From assembly GCA_021166835.1 (NCBI GenBank), contig JAJPEN010000018.1:62001-126000 (forward strand): DNA of 64,000 bases, given 5' to 3'. Under the pieces are notes generated by a model. It made no database searches, was not told where the DNA came from, and saw only the letters and a list, made by a program, of their open reading frames with translations. The DNA comes from Burkholderiaceae bacterium (GTDB taxonomy: Bacteria; Pseudomonadota; Gammaproteobacteria; Burkholderiales; Burkholderiaceae). Both the position numbers and the translations under genes were made by a program. Of this stretch, positions 10,803-22,376 are shown in pieces; positions within the stretch are counted from its first letter, which is position 1, and every line of letters starts with the position of its first letter.

Positions 10803-11100
10803 CGGTAAACGGCTCCGGAACGAGTCCCGAATGTGCATCAGCACCCGCCGCGTGTGCGGGGTGGGCGGCCGGACGGTGCGCGACGGGGATCCGGCGGCGT
10901 CACGCGCGCGCATCGCGCGGCTGAGGCGACGCGACCGGCGCAATCGCGATCCATCGGTCCACCGGGGGTCGCCGCTCATCGCGGCGCCGAGGCGCAAGAC
11001 GGCGCCAGCCGCTACCTTTGTCTGTACGGAGCGTTCGTCGCGCTTCGTGTCAGGCCTCCTCTTCCAGCCGCGAACCGAATGTGTGCTCCAGGCTGGCTCT

Positions 11101-11127
11101 GCCCCGGTAACACCCGGGGCTTTTTTT
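11101..11127 (+). terminator. Rho-independent terminator of an unidentified + strand transcript
   Basis: GCCCCGG (11101-11107) pairs perfectly with CCGGGGC (11114-11120) around a 6-nt loop, and seven T residues follow. The T tract makes it a rightward terminator. There is no + strand gene upstream until ilvD, more than 1.4 kb away and beyond two minus-strand genes. It may end a small RNA or antisense transcript. Confidence 0.7.
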
Positions 11128-11152
11128 GCCCGGTCGACGCGCTTCGCCCGCC

Positions 11153-11218
11153 GGGCGCCTGTCGCGCGCCTGCAGGGCGCCTGTCGCACGCCCGCAGGGC
11201 GCCTGTCGCACGCCCGCA
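11153..11218. repeat. Three 22-bp tandem repeats
   Basis: Three head-to-tail units begin GGGCGCCTGTCGC; units 2 and 3 are identical and unit 1 differs at two positions. A fourth degenerate unit (GGGCGCTGGCGC) runs up to the stop codon of the ferredoxin reductase. There are no spacers, so it is not CRISPR. Confidence 0.85.
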
Positions 11219-11239
11219 GGGCGCTGGCGCTCCAGGCGC

Positions 11240-12283
11240 TCAGGCCGTCGCGCCGGCGAGATCGGCCGCCGTGGTGAACGCGTCCGCGTAGAACTCGCCC
11301 TCGTCGAGCCCGTGCGCGGCGAAATCGCGCCGCGCGGCCTCGACCATCGCCGGCGTGCCGCAGGCGTAGACTTGGTGGGCGGAGAGATCGGGAAAATCTT
11401 CGAGGACGGCGCGATGCACGAAACCGCTGCGGCCCTGCCAGTCGTCTTCCGCCAGCGCATCGGAGACCACCGGAACGTAGCGCAGATGCGGCATCTCGCG
11501 GGCCCAGCGCTCGCACAGCTCGTTGCTGTAGAGGTCGCGCGGACGCCGGCCTCCCCAGTACAGCGTGGTCTGGCGCTCGATGCCGCGAGCGCGCATCTGC
11601 TCGACGATCGCCTTGATCGGCGCGAAGCCGGTTCCGCTGGCGAGCAGCACGATCGGGCACGCGCGGTCTTCGCGCAGGAAGAAGGTTCCCATCGGGCCTT
11701 CCAGCCGCAGGATGTCGCGCTCCTTCAACGCAGGCTGCGTCGCGCCGAACAGCGCATCGGTGAAGCGCCCGCCCGGCAGGTGCCGCACGTGCAGCTCGAG
11801 CTGCTCGGCCTCCTGCGGCGCGCTGGCCATCGAATAGCTGCGCCGGGTTCCGTCGCGCAGGATCAGCTCGACGTACTGCCCCGCCAGGTACTGCAGGCGC
11901 TCGCCGGCGGGAAGCTGCAGGCGCACGACGGCCACGTCGGGCGCGACGCGCACGATCGACGAGATGCGGCAGGGCATCTTGCGGATCGGCATCTGACCGG
12001 GCCCGGAGACGAGGCGCGCCTGCACCGAAAGATCGGAGCGCGCCTGCGCGCAGCACAACAGCCCCATGCCACGCGACTGCTCGTCGCGCGACAGCGCCTT
12101 CGTCGAATGCGCCCCCTGCGCGATCTCGCCTTCGAGCACCAGCGATTTGCACGACCCGCAGGCGCCGTTGCGGCAGCCGTAGGGAAGCACGACCCCCTGG
12201 CGCAGCGCGGCGTCGAGAATCGGTTCGTCGTCCTCGACGAGGAAGCGCACACCACTGGGAAGAACGGTGACGGTGAAGCTCAT
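11240..12283 (-). CDS. Ferredoxin-NAD(P)H oxidoreductase (2Fe-2S plus FAD/NAD domains)
   Basis: This 347-residue, two-module electron-transfer protein starts with a plant-type [2Fe-2S] domain holding C37, C42, C45 (CRNGACGSC) and C77 or C78. A flavodoxin-reductase domain follows, with FAD-binding RRSYSMAS and the NAD(P)-binding LLASGTGFAPIKA. Databases often label such betaproteobacterial proteins CDP-6-deoxy-delta-3,4-glucoseen reductase. The same layout is used by reductase components of oxygenases. No deoxysugar or oxygenase genes are nearby, so the electron acceptor is unknown. ATG 12283 (MSFTVTVLP) fits the domain boundary. Confidence 0.82.
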   Translation of the reverse strand: MSFTVTVLPSGVRFLVEDDEPILDAALRQGVVLPYGCRNGACGSCKSLVLEGEIAQGAHSTKALSRDEQSRGMGLLCCAQARSDLSVQARLVSGPGQMPIRKMPCRISSIVRVAPDVAVVRLQLPAGERLQYLAGQYVELILRDGTRRSYSMASAPQEAEQLELHVRHLPGGRFTDALFGATQPALKERDILRLEGPMGTFFLREDRACPIVLLASGTGFAPIKAIVEQMRARGIERQTTLYWGGRRPRDLYSNELCERWAREMPHLRYVPVVSDALAEDDWQGRSGFVHRAVLEDFPDLSAHQVYACGTPAMVEAARRDFAAHGLDEGEFYADAFTTAADLAGATA

Positions 12284-12318
12284 GGCAACATTATCGCCCG
12301 CCATCATCGCGCCGCTGC

Positions 12319-12324
12319 TATACT
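12319..12324 (+). promoter_or_regulatory. -10 element upstream of tRNA-Thr
   Basis: TATACT lies about 88 bp before the mature tRNA. No clear -35 is seen. A perfect hairpin (GCGGCTTTCG / CGAAAGCCGC) lies between it and the tRNA, probably in the 5' leader. Confidence 0.35.
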
Positions 12325-12411
12325 TTCACGTTTTCTAGGCGCGCGGCTTTCGCTCGAAAGCCGCAGGGGCCGCCCGATCGCTTCGGAGCTTGCCGTCCCT
12401 TGCGCCTCCGT

Positions 12412-12487
<76 letters not shown>

Positions 12488-12491
12488 AAAC

Positions 12492-13261
12492 CTACGTTCT
12501 CAACCGGTAGCCGGTCTTCAGCATCCAGCGGACGATCGCGAGGAAGACGACGAGGAACGCGAGCGTCATGCCGAGGCTGATCGCGACGCTCACGTCGCCG
12601 GTACCGTAGAAGCTCCAGCGGAATCCGCTCACCAGGTACACGACCGGATTGGCCAGCGTCACCGTTCGCCAGAACGGCGGCAGCATGTCGATCGAATAGA
12701 AGGTTCCGCCGAGGAAGGTGAGCGGCGTGACGATCAGCAGCGGAATCAGTTGCAGCTTCTCGAAGCCGTCGGCCCAGATGCCGATGACGAAGCCGAGCAG
12801 GCTGAAGGTGACCGCGGTGAGCACGAGGAAGAGCAGCATCCACGCCGGGTGCTGCACCTGCAGCGGCACGAACAGCGCCGCCGTGGCGAGGATGATCAGC
12901 CCGAGCCCGATCGATTTCGTCGCCGCCGCACCGACGTAGCCGACGAGGACTTCGAGATGCGAAACCGGAGCCGACAGCAGCTCGTAGATCGTGCCGGTGA
13001 ACTTCGGGAAATAGATCGCCACCGACGCGTTCGAGATGCTCTGCGTGAGCAGCGACAGCATCACCAGCCCCGGCACGATGAACGCGCCGTAGCTCACGCC
13101 GCCGATGTCGCTGATGCGCGAGCCGATCGCCGAGCCGAACACGACGAAATAGAGCGAGGTGGAGACGACCGGCGAGACGACGCTCTGCAGCAGCGTACGG
13201 CGCATGCGCGCCATCTCGAAGCGGTAGATGGCGGCGACCGCATGATGGTTCAACCGAGGGT

Positions 13262-13265
<4 letters not shown>
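12492..13265 (-). CDS. ABC-2 type transporter permease (YadH-like)
   Basis: The 257-residue protein has six membrane segments and the ABC-2 family layout. It has an amphipathic start ([18 protein letters not shown]), an elongated third segment before the coupling region ([17 protein letters not shown]), and a late [13 protein letters not shown] loop. It starts at a GTG that overlaps the TGA of the ATPase gene (GTGA), so the two are translationally coupled and surely form one transporter. Family relatives (YadGH type) are implicated in lipid or polysaccharide export. The substrate is not known. Confidence 0.9.
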
Positions 13266-14178
<913 letters not shown>

Positions 14179-14182
<4 letters not shown>

Positions 14183-15135
14183 TCGTCGGGGGCCAGCAGT
14201 TCCCTGGGCAGCCCGAAGGTCATCGACTCGTTCACGCCTTCGAGGCGTCGCACGGCGGAGACGCCGAGCGTGCCGAGCCGGTGCAGCAGGTCGGCGACGA
14301 GCACCTCGGGCGCCGAGGCGCCGGCCGTCACGCCGATCCGGCGCCTGCCCTCGAGCCAGGCCGGATCCAGCTCGTCGGCCGAACCGATCAGCCGCGCCTC
14401 GCAGCCCATCTTCTGCGCCACCTCGCGCAGCCGGTTGCTGTTCGAGCTGGTGGGCGAGCCGATGACGAGAACGAGGTCGCACTGCGGCGCCATCGCCTTC
14501 ACCGCGTCCTGGCGGTTCTGCGTGGCGTAGCAGATGTCCTGCTTGCGCGGCTCGACGATCGACGGGAAGCGCTGCTTCAGCGCCTCGACGATCTCGCGCG
14601 CATCGTCCACCGACAGCGTGGTCTGCGTGACGCAACCCACGCGCTCGGGATCGGCGACCTGCAGGCGCTCGACGTCGCCCACCGACTCGACCAGGTGGAT
14701 GCCGTCGTCGGCCTGCCCCATCGTGCCCTCGACCTCGGGATGGCCGGCATGGCCGATCATGACCACCTCGCGGCCCTCGCGCCGCATGCGCGCGACCTCG
14801 ATGTGCACCTTCGTGACGAGCGGGCAGGTGGCGTCGAACACGCGCAGCTCGCGTCCGTCGGCCTGGCGGCGCACCGCCCGCGAGACGCCGTGCGCCGAGA
14901 AGATGAGCACCGCCCCGTCGGGCACCTCGTCCACCTCCTCGACGAAGACCGCGCCCATGTCGCGCAGGCGCCGCACGACGTGGTCGTTGTGCACGATCTC
15001 GTGCCGCACGTACACCGGCGGGCCGAAGCGCTCGAGCGCGCGCTCGACGATCTCGATCGCCCGATCGACGCCGGCACAGAACCCGCGCGGTTGCGCGAGG
15101 ATCGCCTGCATCGGCGCCGGCCCTTCGTCGGTCAT
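14179..15135 (-). CDS. ispH: 4-hydroxy-3-methylbut-2-enyl diphosphate reductase
   Basis: IspH/LytB is the last enzyme of the MEP isoprenoid pathway; it reduces HMBPP to IPP and DMAPP using a [4Fe-4S] cluster. The three cluster cysteines are present at about C20 (QPRGFCAGV), C104 (DATCPLVTK) and C202 ([11 protein letters not shown]). The substrate-binding motifs [13 protein letters not shown] and [11 protein letters not shown] are intact. ATG 15135 overlaps the TGA of fkpB by one base; an inner ATG at 15111 would remove eight residues. The fkpB-ispH order is widely conserved. Confidence 0.96.
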
Positions 15136-15611
15136 CAGAGAACTCCCAGGATGTGGACTTCGAAGCGCAGGCGGTGTCCGGCCAGCGGGTGATTGAAGTC
15201 GAACAGCGCGTAGCGCTCGGTCAGTTCCTTCAGCACGCCGGCGATGCGTCCGCCGTCGGGGCCGGCGATGTCGATGACGTCGCCCGCCCGGTAGTCGTCG
15301 GCGCCGTCGACGTTGGCGTCGAAGGTCTCGCGCGCCAGCTTCTGCACGAGATCGGGATTGCGCTCGCCGAAAGCCTCGTCGGGCGACAGCTCGAAAGCGC
15401 GGCGTTCTCCCTCGGCCAGGCCGAGCAGGCATCGTTCGAGCGCCTCGGCCATCTGACCGACGCCAACCTGAAAGGTGGCCGGCCGATCGCCGAAAGTGTT
15501 AATGACGTCGGTGCCCGCGTCGGCGAGACTGACCCGGTAGTGCAGCGTCAGATGCGAGCCGGCCTGCACGACCGGCCCATGGGCGGGGCTCGCGGAACTC
15601 ATCGGCTCCAT
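15135..15611 (-). CDS. fkpB: FKBP-type peptidyl-prolyl isomerase (SlpA/FkpB-like)
   Basis: This cytosolic FKBP-fold prolyl isomerase and chaperone of the SlpA class has about 158 residues. The FKBP domain starts [13 protein letters not shown] and is interrupted by the insert-in-flap region (residues about 75-130) typical of SlpA. It ends with [19 protein letters not shown], the family's closing motif. It precedes ispH with a one-base stop/start overlap, the conserved slpA-ispH arrangement. The start may be ATG 15611 or ATG 15602; neither has a good Shine-Dalgarno. It is divergent from radC, 15 bp away. Confidence 0.88.
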   Translation of the reverse strand: MEPMSSASPAHGPVVQAGSHLTLHYRVSLADAGTDVINTFGDRPATFQVGVGQMAEALERCLLGLAEGERRAFELSPDEAFGERNPDLVQKLARETFDANVDGADDYRAGDVIDIAGPDGGRIAGVLKELTERYALFDFNHPLAGHRLRFEVHILGVL

Positions 15612-15626
15612 TCTAGAGGAAGGCAC

Positions 15627-16301
15627 GTGGCGATTACGGATTGGCCGCCCGAGCACCGGCCGCGCGAGCGGCTGCTCGCCGGCGGAGCGGCACAGCTGTC
15701 CGACGCAGAACTGCTGGCGGTGCTGCTGCGCAGCGGCCGACGCGGCAGAAGCGCGGTCGAATGCAGCGCCGAACTGCTGGCCCGCTTCGGCGGATTGCGC
15801 CCGCTGCTGGCCGCGCCGGGCGGCGTCGCGATGAACGAGTCGGGGCTGGGCCCGGCAAGCTGGGCGATGCTGCAGGCCGCGCTCGAGCTCGGCCGGCGCA
15901 ACCTGCGCGCCGCGCTGCGCGAGCGCGACGCCCTCGCCTCGCCCGGCTCGGTGCGCGCGTTCCTGTCGGCATGGCTGCGCGACCGCGAAGTCGAGGTGTT
16001 CGCCGGACTCTTCCTCGACAGCCAGAACCGGCTGATCGCCGCCGAGGAGCTGTTCCGCGGCACGCTGACGCAGACCTCGGTCTATCCGCGCGAAGTGCTG
16101 CGGCGCGCGCTCGAGCTGAACAGCGCCGGCGTCATCGTCGCCCACAACCACCCCTCCGGCGTCGCCGAACCGAGCGCCGCCGACCGGCTGCTGACGGCCT
16201 CGCTGAAGTCGGCGCTGGGGCAGCTCGACATCCCGGTGCTCGATCACCTGATCGTCGGCGCGGAACGGTGTTTTTCGTTTGCGGAGGCGGGGATACTTTG
16301 A
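15627..16301 (+). CDS. radC: RadC-family JAB-domain protein
   Basis: The 224-residue protein has an N-terminal helix-hairpin-helix-like region (EHRPRERLLAGGAAQLSDAE) and a C-terminal JAB/MPN metalloprotease-like domain. The metal-site motif is VIVAHNHPSGVAEPSAAD, with E92-type acid upstream. RadC was once linked to DNA repair; its actual biochemical role is unsettled. It starts at GTG 15627, supported by GAGGA eight bases upstream and by the family length. The start lies only 15 bp from the divergent fkpB. A CCCTTCA-type heptad array begins five bases after its stop. Confidence 0.93.
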   Translation: MAITDWPPEHRPRERLLAGGAAQLSDAELLAVLLRSGRRGRSAVECSAELLARFGGLRPLLAAPGGVAMNESGLGPASWAMLQAALELGRRNLRAALRERDALASPGSVRAFLSAWLRDREVEVFAGLFLDSQNRLIAAEELFRGTLTQTSVYPREVLRRALELNSAGVIVAHNHPSGVAEPSAADRLLTASLKSALGQLDIPVLDHLIVGAERCFSFAEAGIL

Positions 16302-16305
16302 AGGC

Positions 16306-16401
16306 GGTAAAGGGTAAAGGGCAAAGGGTGAAGGGAATTCAACGCGGCGACAGCCGAAGTCGATGCACTTCCCCTTCACCCTTCACTCTTTACCCTTCAC
16401 C
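16306..16401. repeat. Heptad-repeat hairpin between radC and rpmB
   Basis: The left arm (16306-16335) is a run of TAAAGGG/TGAAGGG units. The right arm (16372-16401) is its inverted copy made of CCCTTCA-like units. 26 of 30 positions can pair across a 36-nt loop. The right arm overlaps the rpmB promoter. Related arrays lie at 28844, 30580, 32639 and 54047. Confidence 0.85.
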
Positions 16402-16410
16402 TGCTATAAT
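16382..16410 (+). promoter_or_regulatory. rpmB-rpmG promoter
   Basis: TTCACT (16382-16387) and a perfect TATAAT (16405-16410) are separated by exactly 17 bp, 31 bp upstream of the rpmB start. The -35 hexamer is part of a CCCTTCACT heptad of the repeat array, so the repeat seems to have supplied half of the promoter. Confidence 0.75.
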
Positions 16411-16440
16411 TACCGGCTTTGCTCCACCCCGGACACAGCC

Positions 16441-16674
16441 ATGTCCCGAGTCTGTCAAATCACCGGCAAGGCGCCGATGGTCGGCAACAACGTCTCGCAC
16501 GCGAACAACAAGACGAAGCGCCGCTTCCTGCCGAACCTGCAGAGCCGCCGCTTCTGGATCGAGAGCGAGAATCGCTGGATCCGCCTGCGCGTGACCAACG
16601 CGGCGCTGCGTCTGATCGACAAGAAAGGCATCGACGTCGTGCTGGCCGACCTGCGCGCGCGCGGCGAAGCCTGA
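16441..16674 (+). CDS. rpmB: Large ribosomal subunit protein bL28
   Basis: The 77-residue ribosomal protein begins [20 protein letters not shown], the canonical proteobacterial L28 start, and continues with [18 protein letters not shown]. The open frame extends 26 codons upstream through the heptad repeat, but ATG 16441 is the conserved start. It is followed 52 bp later by rpmG, the usual rpmB-rpmG pair. The promoter lies immediately upstream. Confidence 0.97.
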   Translation: MSRVCQITGKAPMVGNNVSHANNKTKRRFLPNLQSRRFWIESENRWIRLRVTNAALRLIDKKGIDVVLADLRARGEA

Positions 16675-16726
16675 CGCCCGTCGGCGAGACTGAGCCACCG
16701 CATACACCGAATCGGAGGGTTACCCG

Positions 16727-16882
16727 ATGCGCGACAAGATCAAGCTCGAATCGACGGCCGGCACCGGCCACTTCTACACGACCACGAAGAACAAGCGGAA
16801 CATGCCCGAGAAGATGGAGATCAAGAAATTCGATCCCGTCGCCCGCAAGCACGTGGCGTACAAGGAAACGAAGATCAAGTAG
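16727..16882 (+). CDS. rpmG: Large ribosomal subunit protein bL33
   Basis: This 51-residue basic protein starts [20 protein letters not shown] and ends [19 protein letters not shown], the standard L33. GGAGG at 16714-16718 precedes ATG 16727. The zinc-ribbon cysteines of some L33 paralogues are absent, so it is the zinc-independent (C-minus) form. It is the second gene of the rpmB-rpmG operon and is followed by a hairpin terminator. Confidence 0.97.
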   Translation: MRDKIKLESTAGTGHFYTTTKNKRNMPEKMEIKKFDPVARKHVAYKETKIK

Positions 16883-16891
16883 AGGATTGCA

Positions 16892-16914
16892 GACGAGGGC
16901 GCGAGGCCCTCGTC
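16892..16914. terminator. Hairpin between convergent rpmG and thiC
   Basis: GACGAGGGC (16892-16900) pairs perfectly with GCCCTCGTC (16906-16914) across a 5-nt loop. It starts 10 bp after rpmG and ends 10 bp before the thiC stop. There is no long T tract on either strand, but the position suggests a shared terminator. Confidence 0.55.
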
Positions 16915-16923
16915 GCGCCTTTG

Positions 16924-18963
<2,040 letters not shown>

Positions 18964-18989
18964 TCAAATGCACTGCGCGTGGGCGAGGT

Positions 18990-19481
18990 TCACAGTGTTC
19001 TTCCGAGGAACATCGCCCCGGGCAACGGGTTGAAGACGTACGGCTCGACGGGTTCGAAACCGAGCCCCTCGTACAGGCGCCGCGCCTCGTGCATCGTCGA
19101 CAGCGTGTCGAGGCAGATGCGGTCGTAGCCGGCCCCGCGAGCCTCATCGCAGATTCGTTCGGCCAGCCGGCGACCGAGCCGCATCCCGCGCGCCTGCGCT
19201 CGCACGTAGAGCCGCTTCATCTCGCAGATGCCGTTCCGTACGGGGCGCAGCGCAACACAACCGACCGCTTCGTCGCCGCGCCAGGCGAGCAGCACGCGCC
19301 CCGCGGGCGGCGCGTACTTGCCGGGCAGCGCTTCCAGCTCCGCGTCGAAGTCCTGGAAGCCGAGATCGAAACCGAGGCCCTGCGCGTATTCGACGAAGAG
19401 GGCGCGCACGACCGGCAGGTCCTCGGGCCAGCGCGCGGGGCGGATCGAGGGTACGGCTTCGGGAAGACCGGAGGCGCTCAT
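18990..19481 (-). CDS. GNAT-family N-acetyltransferase
   Basis: The 163-residue single-domain acetyltransferase has the acetyl-CoA pyrophosphate loop QARGMRLGRRLAERI (about residues 96-110) and the EMKRLYVR strand before it. Downstream come TLSTMHEARRLYEGLGF and a YVFNPLPGA ending. These are typical of small-molecule or peptide GNATs. The substrate is unknown. ATG 19481 overlaps the stop codon of the SDR gene as ATGA, so both are translated from the same message. It lies between thiC and the SDR gene on the same strand. Confidence 0.88.
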   Translation of the reverse strand: MSASGLPEAVPSIRPARWPEDLPVVRALFVEYAQGLGFDLGFQDFDAELEALPGKYAPPAGRVLLAWRGDEAVGCVALRPVRNGICEMKRLYVRAQARGMRLGRRLAERICDEARGAGYDRICLDTLSTMHEARRLYEGLGFEPVEPYVFNPLPGAMFLGRTL

Positions 19482-20239
19482 CCGCGCGCGGCGTGCTCGC
19501 GCAGGTCGTCGAGAGGATGCGCGCCGAAGTCGTCGCGGTCGAGATACGCGACGATCCGGGCGGCCGCGTCCTCCGGCGCGATCAGTCCGCCCTGTGCCTT
19601 CAGCTGGCGGAAGCGCTCGATCGACGGGAAATCGGCCGAACGGATCGTCTGCTGCATCGGCGTGTCGAGCACGCCGGGCGCGAGCGCGCAGGCGCGCGCC
19701 GGGTTCGACCGCCGCGACTGCTCGTCGACGATGCAGCGCGTGAACATGTCGACGGCCGCCTTCGACGCGCAATACGCGGCCCATCCGGCGATCGGATGGC
19801 GCGCGGCGCCCGAGGAGATGCTGAGAATCCGCCGCTCGCCCGCCGCGTCGTCGGTGGCTTCGAGGAACGCCGCGGTGAGCCGCATCAGCGATGCGAGATT
19901 CACCTGCAGCAGGCTCGCGAGGGCGTCGGTGCGCAGTGTCTCGATGGAACCGATCGGCTCGACGACGCCGGCGTTGTTCACCAGCACGAAGCGCTGTGCA
20001 TCGCGATGCTCGCGCAGCAGCCCGGCGAGCGCTGCGGCCAGCACGTCGGTGGCCTGCGCGTCGGCGAGGTCGCAGCGCCGGTAGTCGATCGCGACACCCC
20101 CCTCCCGTGCCCGCGCGACGAGCGGATCGTTGCCCGAACGCGCGACGCAGACGAGCAGGCGATCCGGCGCCAGCAGGCGTTCGGCGATCGCGGCGCCCAG
20201 GCCGCGCGAGGCGCCGGTGACGATCGCGATCTCGCGCAC
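19478..20239 (-). CDS. Short-chain dehydrogenase/reductase
   Basis: The 253-residue classical SDR has the NAD(P)-binding TGASRGLGAA at residues 8-17, the NNAG motif (VNNAGVVEP), a catalytic Ser in SISSGAARH and the YCASK catalytic Tyr/Lys pair. The best resemblance by eye is to sepiapterin/benzil-reductase-like SDRs (for example, the LALLREHRD-like helix and the DTPMQ motif), but substrate cannot be assigned. It is translationally coupled to the downstream GNAT gene and follows panB by 19 bp, probably in one operon. Confidence 0.88.
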   Translation of the reverse strand: MREIAIVTGASRGLGAAIAERLLAPDRLLVCVARSGNDPLVARAREGGVAIDYRRCDLADAQATDVLAAALAGLLREHRDAQRFVLVNNAGVVEPIGSIETLRTDALASLLQVNLASLMRLTAAFLEATDDAAGERRILSISSGAARHPIAGWAAYCASKAAVDMFTRCIVDEQSRRSNPARACALAPGVLDTPMQQTIRSADFPSIERFRQLKAQGGLIAPEDAAARIVAYLDRDDFGAHPLDDLREHAARG

Positions 20240-20258
20240 GAAAACGCCCCTCCGGGAG

Positions 20259-21095
20259 TCAGAAAGCGTGCTCTGCCGCGGGAAAGGCCCGCGTCTTCAC
20301 CGCGTCGCGATAGCGTTCGACGGCCTCGCGCACGCTCGACGCACCGGCCATGAAGTTGCGCACGAAGCGCGGCCGACGCCCCGGATAGACGTCGAGCATG
20401 TCGTGCAGCACGAGCACCTGTCCGGCGCAGCCGGCGCCCGCGCCGATGCCGATGGTCGGCATCGTCAGGCGCTGCGTGAGCGTCTCGGCGAGCGCCGCGG
20501 GAACCATCTCGAGCACGAGCATCGTCGCGCCCGCCTGCTCGAGCGCGAGCGCGTCGGCGACGAGCCGGTCGGCCGCCTGCGCATCGCGGCCCTGCACGCG
20601 GTAGCCACCGAGCACGTGCACCGATTGCGGCGTGAGTCCCAGATGCGTGCATACCGGAATGCCGGCGCGCGCGAACAGTTCCACGGTGGGCGCGAGCCAG
20701 GCGCCGCCTTCGATCTTGACCATCTGCGCGCCCGCACGCATCAGCGTGACGGCGTTGGCGAGCGCGGATTCGGGGCTCGCGTGGTAGCTGCCGAAAGGCA
20801 TGTCGGCGATGAGCCAGGCATAGCGGGCGGTGCGCGCCACGCAGCGAACGTGATAGGCGACTTCGTCGAGCGTGACCGGCAACGTGGAGGAGTGTCCCTG
20901 CACGACCATGCCGAGCGAATCGCCGACGAGCAGGCTGTCGATGCCCACCGAATCGAGCAGCGCGGCGAAGCTCGCGTCGTAGCAGGTGAGCATCGCGATC
21001 GGCTCGCCGCGTGCGCGCATCTCGGCGAGCCGCGGTTGCGTGACCGGACTGCGCCCGGTGTCGGCGGGCGCCGCAGGCGCGGCTTGGGAACTCAT
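20259..21095 (-). CDS. panB: 3-methyl-2-oxobutanoate hydroxymethyltransferase
   Basis: PanB makes ketopantoate from alpha-ketoisovalerate and methylene-THF, the first step of pantothenate and CoA synthesis. The 278-residue TIM-barrel protein has the metal-binding [14 protein letters not shown] segment, ADMPFGSYH, the MVKIEGG motif and PTIGIGAG. The first 20 residues (Ala/Pro-rich) are an extension relative to E. coli PanB. The pathway connects to coaBC at 28.9 kb and to ilvD, which supplies ketoisovalerate. No panC or panD is adjacent. Confidence 0.95.
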   Translation of the reverse strand: MSSQAAPAAPADTGRSPVTQPRLAEMRARGEPIAMLTCYDASFAALLDSVGIDSLLVGDSLGMVVQGHSSTLPVTLDEVAYHVRCVARTARYAWLIADMPFGSYHASPESALANAVTLMRAGAQMVKIEGGAWLAPTVELFARAGIPVCTHLGLTPQSVHVLGGYRVQGRDAQAADRLVADALALEQAGATMLVLEMVPAALAETLTQRLTMPTIGIGAGAGCAGQVLVLHDMLDVYPGRRPRFVRNFMAGASSVREAVERYRDAVKTRAFPAAEHAF

Positions 21096-21137
21096 GCGTG
21101 ACTCGCTTCGTGGTCGCTTCGTGGTGTCCGGCCGATT

Positions 21138-22376
21138 CTAACCTTCGTCTCCGCGTCGCCAGCGCACGGCGAAGAAGCCGTCGCAGTCGTCGCGATGCGG
21201 CAGCAGGCGAAGCGTGCCGTCCGCCGTCGCCTGAGCATGCAGCTTCGCCCCCTGCGCCTCGAGCACTGCACTCGGATCGCAGCGCATCCATCGCGGATGG
21301 CGCGACTCGAAGGCGTCGCGCTGCTCGTCGTTCTCGGCGGCAAGCAGGCTGCAGGTCGCATAGACGAGATGCCCGCCGGGTCGCACCAGCGCGGCGGCCG
21401 CATCGAGCAGCGCGCGCTGCTGCGCGACGAAGCCGTCGCGCTCGAAGGGGCCGATGCGCCATTTCAGGTCGGGCGCGCGGCGCAGCGTTCCGGTGCCGGT
21501 GCACGGAGCGTCGACCAGCACGACGTCGGCCCTGCCCCGCAGCCGCTCGAGGCGCGCGTCGCGCTCGCCGGCGATGACGATCGGGAACACGTTGTCGGCG
21601 CCGCTGCGCGCGAGCCGCTGCCGCATCCGCTGCAGCCGCTTCGCCGAAACGTCGCAGGCGTAGATGTGGCCGGTCGAGCGCATCGCGGCGGCCATCGCGA
21701 GCGTCTTGCCGCCGGCGCCGGCGCACAGGTCGATCGCGGTCTGGCCGCGTCGCGGCGCGGCGAGCATCGCCAGCAGTTGGCTGCCGACATCCTGCACCTC
21801 GAAGCGCCCGGCCAGATAGCCGGCAGTGCGTTCGAGCGCGGGCTTGCCGCTCGCCCGAAGCGCGTGCTGGCTGTGCGGCAGCTCGTGCGTCTCGATGCCG
21901 GCGTCGTCGAGCTCGCGGCGCACGGCTGCGCGATCGGCCTTCAGCACGTTCGCCCGCAGGTCGAGCGGCGCCGGTTCGAGCAGCGCGGCGGCGAGCGCCT
22001 GCGCCTCGATTTCGCCGAACTGCGCGAGCAGCGCCTGCGCCAGCCAGTCGGGAAGGCTGCAGCGCACTTCGAAGGGCAGTCCGTCCGGAACCTCGAGCCG
22101 GCCTTCGACCCGCGCGTCGGCGACTTCGAGCAGCGCATCGAGCGCGGCGTCCTCGGGCGGCGCATGCATCGGCTCGCCGCCCTCGCCGAAGGCGATCCGC
22201 TCGTACAGTCGCCGCTGGCGCAGCACATCGAACACCGATTCGGCGATGCGCGCTCGATCGCGCCGGCCGAGCGCAGGATGCGCGCGGAAGAACGCACGCA
22301 AGGCCACGTCGGCGGGACGATCGGCGCTGTGCAGCGCCTGTGCCAGCGCCTGCCGGCGCATCGCGCCGAAACGCAT
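21138..22376 (-). CDS. RsmB/NOP-family rRNA cytosine-5 methyltransferase
   Basis: The 412-residue protein has an N-terminal NusB-like RNA-binding domain (residues about 1-140) and a Rossmann methyltransferase domain. The latter has the SAM motif DLCAGAGGKTLAMA (about residues 218-231), the VDAPCTGTGTLRR motif IV and the VYATCSLLAAEN motif VI. The last holds the catalytic cysteine of m5C-RNA methyltransferases. This domain pair fits RsmB (16S m5C967) or a close paralogue. Its ATG is inside the first unit of a 14-bp tandem repeat that fills the space to purN. Confidence 0.88.
   Translation of the reverse strand: MRFGAMRRQALAQALHSADRPADVALRAFFRAHPALGRRDRARIAESVFDVLRQRRLYERIAFGEGGEPMHAPPEDAALDALLEVADARVEGRLEVPDGLPFEVRCSLPDWLAQALLAQFGEIEAQALAAALLEPAPLDLRANVLKADRAAVRRELDDAGIETHELPHSQHALRASGKPALERTAGYLAGRFEVQDVGSQLLAMLAAPRRGQTAIDLCAGAGGKTLAMAAAMRSTGHIYACDVSAKRLQRMRQRLARSGADNVFPIVIAGERDARLERLRGRADVVLVDAPCTGTGTLRRAPDLKWRIGPFERDGFVAQQRALLDAAAALVRPGGHLVYATCSLLAAENDEQRDAFESRHPRWMRCDPSAVLEAQGAKLHAQATADGTLRLLPHRDDCDGFFAVRWRRGDEG

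Larger units (their letters stand above)
10803..11239. other. 437-bp intergenic stretch with a + strand terminator and a 22-bp tandem repeat
   Basis: I see no convincing gene between the Trp-rich protein and the ferredoxin reductase, both on the minus strand. It contains a GC hairpin with a T7 tract pointing rightward (11101-11127) and three 22-bp tandem repeats (11153-11218). The long open frames crossing it are GC-rich shadows without family resemblance. Confidence 0.6.

Noticed and set aside
11153..11218. Possible CRISPR array
   Set aside because: Repeat units are directly adjacent with no unique spacers, and there are no cas genes in the window.
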